Source of the DNA: Desarmillaria ectypa
Taxonomy: Eukaryota > Basidiomycota > Agaricomycetes > Agaricales > Physalacriaceae
NCBI GenBank assembly: GCA_030407005.1
Contig: JAUDYN010000006.1
Location: forward strand, 310,001 to 374,000
DNA length: 64,000 bases
Reading direction: 5' to 3'
Shown here: positions 35,335-47,108 of the stretch, one piece after another
Layout of the letters: every line of letters starts with the position of its first letter
Numbering within the stretch: the stretch's first letter is position 1
Program-made: the position numbers and the translations under genes
The notes under the pieces: model-generated
Database searches by the model: none
What the model saw: only the letters and a program-made list of their open reading frames with translations
Told to the model about the DNA's origin: nothing

Positions 35335-37334
35335 TGGGGAACAGCTAATTGATTTAGATCAAGTCACATAAGGACAGCAATGGGATCATCAGCGACGAGA
35401 GATTATAAAAGAATTTTCAACGGCGGCACAAGGGAAAGGCGCATCTGATAACAACCGTATTTTCGTGTCGAAGGGACAACATAAAAATTCAGAATATAGC
35501 TCTAGCCTGGAAATGCCGATTGCAGGAAAGTGTTCTTACTTGTCGTCGCCTTGTGAGAAAGAACGTTGATCGACAGTTTGACTGGCGAGGAATGAATTTG
35601 CCGCTCAGGTCCCCGTCTTGTGAAGCAGAACTAAGCATACACCCGGTCCGTAGTCCGACAGATTTCAATTCTTAGCTTCCGTTCAAACACTTCTATGTAG
35701 GTGATTGCCCCTTTCAAGCTTGAAGACGACTGCGGTGAAGCTGAAAAGACTCAAGCATACTGATGAATGTACCGACCCTGTTAATCGAAGACCTTTCTAG
35801 TAACCACAATCTAGAAAAGGTTTCAATCCAATCTAGGGATGCGGACTTCGATGCAACAAGCGTTGCGGGAGTAGTGACGAGTTTTCTTTGTCGTCGCATG
35901 AGTGCAGGTGGTAGCCTATGGATGTTTTCTACAACGAGTGACAGCTACTATCTAAGAAGACCGTTAATTCGATTTGGTAACTCCAAGAATCCACCTTCAA
36001 AAGCTTGGAAGGCTTAGTAGGTTAAATCCGTCCCTGGAGTAACCAGGGAACTACCCGGATAATGCCCTATGAGCCTTGATCAGAAATCTTTAACATTTTG
36101 ACCGGACCAAAAATTGTGCGATTTTGGTCATTTTTATCCTAATCGGGCTGCTCCTTGGCGAACAACCTGTCCGGATTTTGATCTAGGTTGACTGCCAGTT
36201 GGTCCCACTTGTCCGGACTTTTGCCCAGGGTTAGACGGTCAATTTTGCCAAAATCTGTCCGAACTGGGCTCACGGTTCACAAAGTATTATCCGGGGGTCC
36301 TTACCAAGTATATTGCTTGACACATCACGTCCGCGCCACGGCTGTATTCTCCAAGACAGTGATCACCGCAACATCGCCGGAACTTTTAAACTACAAATTC
36401 ATATACAAGATTGCTCCCGATGAATTGTCTTGGATAGAAACGACAGGCTCAACTGACAGATCGACGTGAGCACCTGCTCTTCATGATTCATCCATTTCTA
36501 GGCGATCTTCGGCCCGTGCTGAAAGCTTAAATTCAACGCCTAGACTTTCAGTGTAATTAATCCATCCGGGTGTGGCTCCTCCGAGAGCGGCGTATCAGTC
36601 TCGCTCACGAAGAGAAAGTGAAGTCGAAAAGGGCTATGATGCTGGCGAGTTACGACACGTTCATGTCAACCAGCGCGGAAATCTCACTCACTGTAACATT
36701 GGCTTCACAGGTCTGGCGCTACACACTTATTTTCTGATGTACGTAACGCTGGACAAAAATCAAAGGGAAATTTTTAATTGATGGTGAATATGTGCATTTC
36801 CCGAAACATGATATATTTTGATGTGAAGATGTTCAAAGGATGATGAATTTTATGCGGACAGTGTCAATTCACATCAGAAACATAATATCAGCTGAGAAAA
36901 TAGAAATTTCTAGGAAGGTACGCTATTTTGGCTTGGATCAGTCATGTTATACAGGCACTTGGAATGTATGTACCATAGTGCACTGTCCACTGCCGATATT
37001 CAACTCAAGTGTGGTGATCCCATTGGTATAAAATTCAAACAGCACAAAAAAGATAGGTGATGACTGATCTAGAGGTCATTTTTCTGTTTTGAAGGCTACT
37101 AGGTTCGATGGCATGCAGTCTAACATGTTCCAAACTCATTTTTATAGCCTCTCAAAAAAAATATATGGTACTAAAAGCTCAAAAATGAGTGTTCAAAGGC
37201 TGGTGTATAATATGACTGACCATGTACAAATCAGCCATTGGTCACGGTGTAGGTAAAAATACTGAAATTTGGGTGCAGTGTAATTAACAATCTCTACCTA
37301 AAAATAAACGAGGTATATAATTAGCGAACCGGAT
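35335..37334. other. gene-less stretch
   Basis: I recognise no gene. At 36090-36290 several phrases of the kind TTGTCCGGAYTTTTG / CCAAAATCTGTCCGAACTGGGC repeat imperfectly, which looks like decayed repeat sequence. The frame at 36188-36469 has no recognisable motif. Confidence 0.45.
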
Positions 37335-38608
37335 TTAATCATCCTCACGGTCGCTTGCATCCTTATTCCAACCAGCCTTCACCAACTCCGCCTCCCACGG
37401 AGAGCTGACTTCTCCGGGTGCTGGCGGAACAAAGGTTCCGCAACGATCTAAAATAAATTCATGGAGTAACAGATTAACACTGGAAAAATAATATCATCCA
37501 TCACCCTATTATCCTGAAAGAATTCTACTCACACATCACCGTGCGTTACAACGCCAAAGTGTGGAGCATCTGGTATTGTGGCCAGGCTAACCGTGACGGC
37601 AGCGTCTTTTAGTTGTCGCATGAATTTTTCCGTGTATTCCTGAGGGTATGCGATATTCCCTAGACAATGGATCAACTTGACAGGGACACGTATCCGAGAA
37701 AGTTCTTCAATAGTGTACTCCCTTCGATCGTTCATAAAATTAACCGTGGCTCTCTCGAGTTGATCAAAGTTCCCGGGAGCGACCTTTTTCAAGGCCAAAG
37801 GCATTGTGATAGCAGCGAGCCTAAGAAAACAACAGTTAGTCCCAATAGAACAGGGAGGACGGCTGTACACACGCGCTCGATAATCTATCGAGTTTATTGC
37901 TAAACCCTAATTGCAGGACACCGTAGGCCGCGTCAGATAGGACCTTTACGTCGGGCTGGCCTGTCTTGAAACCCTCCTTCCAGTAATCCACTATTTCCCG
38001 CCGACCATCGGCTACGTCTGCCGGCTACGTACAGTATTAGTCTCAGCTAAGATCCAAACACGTCAAAGCACGCACTTCCTCTAGCCCTAGCGGTGACACA
38101 AGGAAAAGCGATGCAACTTTGTCTGGGTAGTAGACGGCGAGACCCATCGCCACAATACTGCCCTTCGACAGGGCTACAACGTGGCAGGCGGGTAGTTTGA
38201 TCTCGTCCTGCACATCACTATTCAGTTACGCACGTCTCGTTGAACAGACGAGTCAGTCACCATGAATAATGCGAGGTCTTCAGCAGCCTCCTTGGCGCCA
38301 TAGCCTTTTGGGAGCGCATCGCCTGTCGTCTGACCGTGTATTCTAAGATCCATGGCAACGCAGTTGAATCTTCGTATCCGTGGGTCCTCGAATTGCCCTA
38401 GAGCCAGCGTCAACCCAACTGCTGAATGTTATGAAGGAGCAACATGAAACCAACGTTGGAAGATTTGTGGTCCGTGGAAGACTGCGTGAATGAACAGCAG
38501 TGTTGGTAGACTTTTGTCAATAGACTTCGCTGACGAAGACGAGGGTGTTGATATTGTGTAGTTAAAGGCAGTCTTTCCAGTGCTCGATTTGACTCTGGCC
38601 GTAGGCAT
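37335..38608 (-). CDS. alpha/beta hydrolase with altered active-site residues
   Basis: Complete paralogue of the left-edge gene. Six exons: 38608-38455, 38397-38261, 38207-38076, 38024-37873, 37820-37533 and 37479-37335; all splices are GT-AG and total 335 residues. ATG 38608 starts MPTARVKSSTGK. Order of motifs: LPTLLFIHAVFHG, RRFNCVAMDLRIHGQTTG, nucleophile elbow CHVVALSKGSIVAMG (ALSKG rather than GLSMG), ADVADGRREIVDYW, KLIHCLGNIAYP and DAPHFGVVTH. Relatives read CGDDIAYP at the acid position; here it is CLGNIAYP, so the catalytic Asp seems lost while Ser and His remain. The open frame and clean introns argue against a plain pseudogene. Substrate unknown. Confidence 0.88.
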
Positions 38609-41600
38609 CCTGATAGATAGAAATTGCGAGTATGAGGGAGTGAAGAGAAAGAGAGAGATCCCGCAAATCGGATTGCGGCCCGTCTCCTTTGCCTTCTAGG
38701 AAATCATCGCACACATGGAACAACAACAAAAAAGAGTAGTTACAAAGTTTATGATTTCCAATGTCATCTCTGATCTCCAAGCGCACGTGCGCGTTTGAAG
38801 GGCCCATAGGAGTAACTGTAATCTCTCAAGGCAACGGCCGACTGAATCTACGCAATAGATGCAGAATGTGTTGTTTCAGCGAGACGGCGGAGAAACAGTG
38901 CGCTGACCCTGAGGAAGGGCATGTCAGAAGCCCTCATGGCTCAGATCTAGAATCGTGGAAGACTTCGCAGAAGGCAAGTTGTGTGGGCAGTCCCACAGCC
39001 TAACGGGGCACTTGGATTTGTGATTTCGTCATCTTGACAGACTGGTCCGCTTTTTGGTTATTCGGCAGTAATGTCATTTAAGGCCTTTTACGACTGGGAC
39101 CTTAAAATGTACCGTGGTTAAGGTAACTGGTAGGCCGGACACAGACCTCAATCGTTTGGATATGCGGCTGCGCCATCATGAACCGATAGTATTTCTATGG
39201 GCCTAAACATAAAATTCGATTTCGTCTATCTGAATCCAAATTCCGTAAAACGCCTTGAGCTAAAAAGAAAAAGTGTAGTACATCATCGAGATTTCGGACA
39301 AGCACCGAACTTCACCGGACGATGGATACATTATTCAGACCGCGAGAAAACCGGACGTGTGGGGGTAAAATTTCGTTGTGGGAGAAAAGCGGGGTAATCT
39401 GCTCAGGCAAATAGTACGTATAAGCATACGTGAGGTTACATTGCGTGGGAGAAAGATGGAAAGAGAGCGAAGGCTTCAATTTCAATTACTACATCCGTCT
39501 GAGTCATACCGGGTATGAGTAAAGGCCAGAGAGGAACTGGCTTTGTCGTGGTAGGCGGGTATGGCAGCCGAGAAAGGGACAACAGCGTGGAGTCGTCTTG
39601 GACGACAGGTACTGGAAAACGGTGATGCTCCGAATACTCAAACACAGCGCACGCGGGCGTACTGGAGTTAACACATAGCGAGCATTGCTTGCGAAGAGGG
39701 TGATTCTTCTGGCTTGAAGACAGGAAGGATTTTAAATCCAAGACCACCAAAAACAGTGATCAACGTCGGTGAACTATCGGCCACCACTTCACGAAAGGAT
39801 ATTCAGTTGAGTTGGACACCAGAGCGTTCGATTTCTCGTTCCCATCTGCTTGACTTGTTTGTCGCCAACCAAGGTACCAACACGTTGGAGATTCTGTCCT
39901 GTAATACGATGAGACGGGCACAGCCAGGTAGAGATTTACACTGACTCACCTCAGATGAAGTCTTTGAAGGAGGCCGACAATGCTCATGTCCCCGTCTAAT
40001 CAATTCCCTATGCGATGTGCCAGAAATTGGTTCCTGAAGTATGTTACGACAGAGGCGTCCGCCCAGACTTCTGTAAATTGCTGCCAGGATAGTAGAAAGT
40101 GCGTAGATGTGAAGAATATATGCACATGGGTTTGAGAGCAACTGGCCTCGGACTGCGGACAATGGTAATGAGTGGCGCCAGACGTATTCAGGGAGCGGAG
40201 TGTAGATGTATTCCTCACCAACTATGGAACCGGCGAGTGGATATATAGACTCAAGAGGAGAATAACGAATAGCGCATTGCTGCCATGTCACCTACTGTTG
40301 GTCGATAATAAGTGACTATTGTCGTCGTCACTAAACGAAGCTGACTTTGTCGAAAGGTGAATTAACTCGAACAGTCTGCTCCTGTATATCTGAAAGGAGC
40401 TGAGACCTGGAGAAGAGAGAGATTAAGGCTGCGATATGGACCACCATACGACGGAGTGATATCGGTGATAAGGCGGCGTTCTATACCTCGTGAAACAGGT
40501 TGTTTCCTTCAATAATTCCCCTTGCTTCTGACTGGCAGATGTCAACATAGCGAAAATGCGACGGGCAGTTGAGAAGGATATTGTGGCGCCCCACCCGTGC
40601 CTTGCATTAGCGATGAGATTCGTGGCCGGCAAGAATGACGTGGTAACACACCCGTTCCAATTGAATGTCGTTTCTTCATAACACCCCGACACTGCACACA
40701 TACGTTGCTCCAAGCTTGGAAGATTTGATTGCACTAGCGTATAATTTATTGCGCTCTGCTGATAGTACATCAAACAAAGCCCGCGTCTGGTATTGTCGGT
40801 GTAGTTTTTCGAATTTCTGCGATAGGATGTTTTTTTTGTCCAAACTGTGTCAACAGAGGGAGAACGACGCACCGAGTTATCCTCGCATCTTCAAAGTACC
40901 GGACCCCACAGAGCCTAGGGTCGAAAAGAGAGAAGGCAAGGTAAGGATTATATAACTCCTGGCGATTCAAAGATGAAAGGCAAGCGCATCGCATGTTGGG
41001 TCCGGATCTGCAGAAGCGAAGATTTGATTTCAGAAGAAAACAACGCAAGCAATGCATAGTTGGTGATCGCGGCTGTATGCATTCACCGACGATTCCCCCC
41101 GTGAACTCGCAAGTCACCGTGTCGGAGAAATGCGGTTTCCTCCCCACCAATCACTCTCGTTTCCTTCGTGCCACTCGTTCATTATGATCCTCGCACTGCG
41201 TAAAATTCCCAGATATTCTCTTCCTCATATAAACCGTCGTCCATGTTGAACACGCAGGAGGGTGATTGGAGGGCGGCAGAGACTTCAATTACTGCATCAG
41301 ACAAGGCAAGCCGGAGGGTCATCTTCCCCATGGGCATGAGCATGGGCCCGGAGGAGGGGTAAGTGTTATCGATATAGGCTGCAACGATGCTGATGAGAGC
41401 AGCGCCTATCTTTCTGGCAATACCCTGCAGACAGATTGGGCAAGCAGATTTCGACAATATCTACAGCCTCAAGTGATCAACCACGAGATGCACCCGTGAC
41501 GAAATGTGCGTGTACTTTGTCCACCCCGTTCCAGGGAGGTCAGCCGCGTTGGATTGTCACAGAATAACTATGCTTCGCAACGACTAGCTCATATGGAGCT

Positions 41601-42885
41601 TGCATAACAATCTTTGTGCTTTAAGATAGGGGCTCGATGTTTTTTTTTATTTTTTTAAAAAAAAATTACTGGCGTAGCACTTTGTGGCGACTGGTATGGA
41701 TACCCACATCTATGTCGAATCACGTCGAGAAGGGCATGATAGGAGGTCGCGCGGCAAGTGAGATTAGGGCTGTGATATGGACCGTCACCGTGTGCCAGGT
41801 CCTTCCTGCGAGAGAGGGATGACTTTCTCCGTAACAAAACAGGAAAAATATCTGGCAGCCCTTGTAAAACACTATCCCTCTCCTCTTGGGATCTTTCTTT
41901 CTTTGTGTTCTAGGCTTGGCTGTGAGTAGTGAACTGGAGTAAAGAGTGGCAAAGGCCTTGGGAAGTTGGCTGCGTACGGGCATGTTGTAGGATATAAACT
42001 CCTCCCTCTACGGCAAGGGGCAATGTCGAATTGTCGATGATAAAGCGACGTTCCAGCAACAGATGATCGAACCTTCTCGGACTGTTGTAGCACCTCCAAA
42101 ATCCAGGCGTTCCAGGACTCCTTTTCTATCGGACTGGCAGAGGTCAATATGGCGAGAAGGAGAAGACCTGTTGAGAAGGACTTTGCGACACTCCACCGTT
42201 TGGCGTGTATTGGCCATTAGATTTGTTCCTGAGAGAATGAAGTGACCCATCCGTTCCTATTTATTGAATGTGGGTTCTTCCACTGTACGCCATACGTTTC
42301 CTTCAATGCCATTTTCGGGTTAAGGAAGTATATGCAACGCCGACTGATCAACTGCGAGAAGAACCTGTCAGGAACGTGCGCGTACCTCCGACTCGTCTAC
42401 CAGGCAAACACCGTCTCCGGGAAGTCGACCACTTTGAATGGGTTGTGGTGCAAAGTTTGGCGCCGCTTGTGTAATTTATTCTTTGGGTCTTGAGGTAATG
42501 GCCTCGATGTGGATACATAGCGTTTTGTAGCGACTGGGATGATACTGATGGCCATATCGAATCACATGGAGAAATGGATAAAGGCGTGATATGAGGCAGC
42601 GAAATGGAAGAAGTCATAGTGAATTGCGGAAACAGCGCAAAAAACTGGTTGCGATGGTCAGGCATCTTTTCCAGGTCTTCATCTCCTCCGAAGGCAGTGC
42701 TCTTAAAGACTGTCGCATTCTAGAAGTCAGTTTTGACTGTGAGATTCGTCGTCTGCAGGGTGAAAATGGTTACGCACCCATTCCTTTTCTTTCCAGCATC
42801 CAAGACCTGTATGTATACGCCATATAAGGCGTAAAGTTGGTCGCAATGACATCTAGCGAAGCCCAATTGCGCATTGTTGGGTCAA
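38609..42885 (-). pseudogene. decayed copies of an unidentified gene family
   Basis: After a duplicated flank (38609-39003) the minus strand holds debris of a multi-exon gene family present several times in the window. Copies recognisable by aligned DNA are 40423-40720, 42060-42290 and 42590-42880. Shared translated pieces, read in different frames, include TNLIANxR and LTSASQK, and at 42800-42880 NWASLDVIA...MAYTYRSW. The block 39740-39990 recurs at 52990-53220. Stops and shifts are frequent and I cannot build a full protein or name the family. A run of T and A at 41640-41668 separates two copies. Confidence 0.45.
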
Positions 42886-43580
42886 TACGGTTCACTCAGT
42901 GGTACTGTCGGTTCAGACGTCAATGCTCTGTTGTCTGTATCGTCCGTGAGATTCGTCCTGTAAAGCGACGCACCTTCTGATTGCCCGACCTCGCAGGGAA
43001 TCCTACGATTGTCGACCTGCAAAGAGAATGCAAAGTGATATGAACGCCGGGTGGAAAGAGAAGAAAACAATATACCGCAGTGATGGCGGTTCATGATCAA
43101 GAACAGAATCATTTTCCACGTGCCTTGAACCTCTCTCAAAATACTCTCAAAAAGCGTAGGTGGGTGAAGGGCGATTCGAGAATCCAATAAGATTATCATC
43201 TCTGGGACGCGCGATCGGTCACATACTATGCCACAATATTGAACATCAATTCATAATCACATCATGACTTACCCGAACGTCCATAATTCGAATTTCCGTA
43301 ATCTTCCCGTTCACATCCTTGTCGACATGCAAGATATGCCGTGCGAAGGTGCCCACGGGAATGATCATCCGACCTGGGGATACTAGTTGTTCAATGAGTG
43401 GAAGGGTTGGAGCTGCAGCACCAATGTGAATCGCGTCATATGAGTCAATAATGGTCCCACAAATGCGCGAGCTTCGCAGGCATGTGACATTAAATACTCA
43501 CCAAGTCTTCTGTCTCCAACTACTCCTGGCCATGTTTGCAATGAGTTCCACGTTTGTTTTTCCAGTACAGAGCCACGCCA
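42886..43580 (-). pseudogene. protein-L-isoaspartate O-methyltransferase with internal deletion
   Basis: PIMT repairs isoaspartyl residues in ageing proteins using S-adenosylmethionine. From ATG 43580 the start MAWLCTGKTNVELIANMA matches the family N-terminus, but it then passes directly into VVGDRRLG, which normally lies about 100 residues further on. After an intron with donor GTGAGT comes YDAIHIGAAAPTLPLIEQL, VSPGRMIIPVGTFARHILHV, then DVR followed by another intron and the likely last exon (LYRTNLTDD), ending at about 42886. The missing middle contains the SAM-binding glycine-rich motif, so the product could not methylate. It is divergent from the transporter at 43794, with a 213-bp shared upstream region. 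Confidence 0.75.
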
Positions 43581-43793
43581 TGACTGTCTCGAATAAGAGT
43601 GTAGCAGTACACCAGTCCATACGTCAGCTACTGATAAGAAGCAATTTCGGATCTAGCCGGCTCCAGGTCCGATTCGCCGTCTAACGCCGTTATGCACGGT
43701 ACTGCTCCTTTTAAATTATAGGATAGATACCGTTTTCCGACTTTCCCCTCATCACCACCGCCATTTTGGCTAGACAATCTATCCCTCTATTTC

Positions 43794-45941
43794 ATGGCTG
43801 ATTCGCCAATTTTACCACTATTGAAAACAGTATTTACCGTGGGTATCGCCATACACGCGGTTAACATCCAGTTGGCTCATTCCAATATCACTTAATGAAA
43901 TATAGTCAATCCTCGAAGTCTTCCTTCTATGCTGGGCTGGATATATTCTTGCGGGACGGGAAATTCTTGACAAGAAAACACAGAAGGTAAACAGTGGATG
44001 ATCTATTCCCCAAAATCCTGTCGCGTCCCCTTGACCTTAAAAATGCAGCAACTCAACCGGCTGAACGTGTCCCTGTTCACGCCTGCGCTTCTCTTTTCAA
44101 AAGTTGCATTCTTCTTGTCACCCGGTGAGTCTTTGTGCATCGCAGCGTCGTCATCGGCAGTGCAATGGTCAATGCGATGCCTCTTTTTCGCCGATTTCAT
44201 CCCGGATCTCCGGGTTCTGTGCCTAGTACGTATACAAGTTACCGTATCCACTCTCTAAGCTCTTTTTGATGTTGTGGGCTCCTATAGCGTCCAAGGTCTG
44301 CAGTCTCAAGGTCACAGGCTGCGTGTTGTAGGCATATTTAAGGGTTTGATTGTTGGAATGCTGTCCTGATGGGGACATCAATCCTCATTCAACAGAGCAA
44401 AGATAATCCGTTGCCCTTTCCTGACATCTTCTTTCCGCAGCTTAGCTTCCCATGACGCACCGATGACGACGCCGTGCACGCTTCGATGCTCTTTACTGAT
44501 CTTCTTTCCCAGAAAAATTACGAGAACTGTGGATAATACCTCTATTCTTTGTTATTGTAACATTGGCGTCGATGTCTGTTGCCTTCGTTTTAGGATGGAT
44601 ATTCCGACTGAAGAAATCCCAGAGGCGAGTCATCGCCTTCTTTGTGTCTGAAAGCACCGTCAATGTACTTATCGCGCAGGAGATTTGGCATGGCCGCTGC
44701 CATGATCATGAATACCAACACTCTTCCCATTGCTCTGATGCAAAGTTTGGTTCTAACGGCACCGGGACTCAAGTGGGGGGAGGACGACGATAAGGATGCA
44801 ATGCTTGGTCGTGCCCTGACATACCTCGTGCTTTACAGTACCCTAGGGATGGTGGTAAGTTTTGGGCCTCTTTGAAACAACTTTTGGTGACGAATTTCTA
44901 CAGCTGCGTTGGAGTTATGGAGTACAACTGCTTGCGAAATCTGACGATGAGCCTCAACCTATAGCACTACCGCCGGATAACGAAGACAGTCCTCTTTTTG
45001 GTTCTTCTTGTGATGAACCTGATGAAGCAATTCCCCATATCGTGGTCGAGGAAGGCGATGCCACAGTACGAGGCCATCCCTCTCGTCGCCGTTCGAAATT
45101 TTACAACTCCTTCCCCAACTCTCCGAACGATTCCCACACTAAATTGTCTTCGCTCAACTCCTCCTCGTCGATGGTTGTCTTATCGCCAGAGGTTACAGAC
45201 TCGGAAATGAGCGACAATGAGCTGGAGACTAACGTCCTTCCTACTCACCATGAACGCCAGCGCACGAGGACGCAGCTTTCACCGCATCTCTCTTTTCCCG
45301 TTCTGCATCGCGTCAAGTGCGACATCATTCGGATTTTGACAGCTCTGAACGAATTCATGACTGTTCCTTTATGGGCTGCCCTCGCATCGCTGATCGTGGC
45401 ATGCATCCAATCTCTGCAGCGTACCCTCAGGGAACACATGCAGCCCGTCAAAAGCGCTCTGACCAGCGCAGGAAACTGTTCGATCCCACTTACGTTGATA
45501 GTCCTTGGCGCCTATTTCTACCCCTCACAGGAAGGCAAAGCGAAGACTGAATCCCGTTCGCTAATTCACAATATGAAGGGTGTGTTCACCAAGAGGCAAA
45601 TTGGACCGCAGCAGGAAGAGACACAGGTAGGCGAGACGAAAACGGTTATCATCGCTATAGTGTCGAGGATGGTTATCACGCCGTTGTTACTGCTACCGCT
45701 GATGGCCCTGTCTACTATATTGGATTGGCACGCAGTGCTAGAGGATCCGGTGTTCATGGTGGCAAATGTATTGCTCATATCATCTCCCCCGGCTCTTACA
45801 CTCGCCCAAATTACACCGGCCGCGTCTGGAGATGCGTTTGAGCGGTTGATAAGTAGGACGATATTCTGGGCCTACTGCGTTGTTACGCCGCCTGCAACTG
45901 TATTTTACGTGGTTATTGGACTCATTTTGTCCAAGCTGTAG
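43794..45941 (+). CDS. auxin efflux carrier-like membrane transporter, intact
   Basis: Member of the auxin efflux carrier (PIN/PILS, yeast ECM3-like) family, presumed ER or vacuolar transporter of unknown substrate. Exons 43794-43838, 43906-43986, 44049-44124, 44513-44624, 44680-44854 and 44904-45941 give 508 residues. It starts MADSPILPLLKTVFT and continues SILEVFLLCWAGYILAGR, LNRLNVSLFTPALLFSKVAF, LRELWIIPLFFVIVTLAS and MIMNTNTLPIALMQSL, all TM segments of the N-terminal bundle. A long polar loop (about residues 175-295, rich in Ser, Asp and Glu) precedes the C-terminal bundle with IPLTLIVLGAYFYP and SSPPALTLAQI. Intron 3 is unusually long (388 bp), and intron 4 uses a GC donor (AG|GCGAGT); only that splice keeps the frame. 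Confidence 0.92.
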
Positions 45942-46413
45942 GATGTTTTGCTTGCATACTGTACATATTCCATTCATAGATTTCAAGTGCTTTTTTTTTT
46001 GTGGTAGTTCATGTATGTATATGTACGTCATACTCGGTTAGTAAACTAAATTGAGTGGCCACCTCTGCTGACACAGCTCAGGTAAATGAGCGTTCTCGAT
46101 TTTTGGCAATAGGCACCGGCACGGTAGAACCATTCAACTGCTTGCCAAGCTTGAGGTTCTATTGCCTTATAGTATCTTCTGGGATCCGCGCAAGCGCTCG
46201 GCATTTACAAAGCGACTTACTAACTACTCCCTGATTGACACGTCGGTACCGCGAACGCTGCAAAATTCAACGCGCGTACTTATACGTACATGCGCCGAGG
46301 TCCGACGATGACAGCACTTGTTGACATCGGCGGCGACATAAGCAGCAGCTTTTCCCATATCATTCAGTTCGTTCGTTTTGCTTCTTATTCATCGATTGCT
46401 TTTACCTTGCGCT
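45942..46413. other. intergenic region
   Basis: 472 bp between the transporter stop and the MGST3-like gene. It should hold the terminator of the former and promoter of the latter. I see no clear TATA box and no gene. Confidence 0.5.
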
Positions 46414-47108
46414 ATGCCCGCTACGATTACCGTTCCTGAAGGGTGCGTCGGTCGTTCAACTTTGATACTATATTCCTAAGTTACTTGTAGATGGGCCTGG
46501 GTCGGCGCGGCTCTGCTATCTACTCAATTTTTACTTTTTGGTCAGGTAATTATTGTAAAAGGGCGTCGCAAAACGGCTGGCATCAAGTATCCTCAGCGTA
46601 TGTTTTTTTTTGGCAACAGGAGTCAACGCGTCTGAGTTGTTTTCAGTGTATGTTGAAAAGGCCCAGGAGAAAGCTTCCAAAGAGTCGAAAATATTCAACT
46701 ATGCCCAGCGTACATGTCATATTTACTTTGTGAGATAAGGTTTTGACGGATGTATTTGCAGGTGCTCATCAAAACACGCTGGAAACATTCTTGTGATTTA
46801 TACGACATGCGATCCTTGTGCTAAGTTCCCGTGGTCGTTCACCGAGACCTTTCACTTCACCTCACTACACTCTTGACCTCTGTGTACTACCCGACTATTT
46901 CCGCTGCTACCTGTGGGACATGGGTGCTTGGTCGTATTCTGTATACTTGGAACTATATCACTGGGGACCCTGAGAACATAGATCGGCGGAACTTATTTCT
47001 TCTTCAAGAAGCTCATTCTCTATATAGCGCAATGCCAAGGGAGGATTTATTGGATCCATTGCACAATTAGGTTTGTTATCTTCCGTTGAAGGAAATATCC
47101 GGATCTGA
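46414..47108 (+). pseudogene. microsomal glutathione S-transferase 3-like (MAPEG), frame disturbed
   Basis: MAPEG-family membrane enzyme conjugating glutathione to lipid peroxides and xenobiotics. Exons 46414-46442, 46491-46597, 46647-46709 and 46762 onward read MPATITVPEGWAWVGAALLS, TQFLLFGQVIIVKGRRKTAG, IKYPQLYVEKAQEKASKESK, FNYAQRAHQNTLE. After that the family segment LTTLLTSVYYPTISAATCGT and ILYTWNYITGDPEN is found one base out of phase with the only GT-AG choice (GTGATT...CTAAG, about 46796-46825). The final helix (GGFIGSIAQLGLLSSVEGN) is again in another frame, with no GT donor available. The N-terminal two thirds are well kept, so decay is recent, or a sequence error is possible. Confidence 0.65.
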
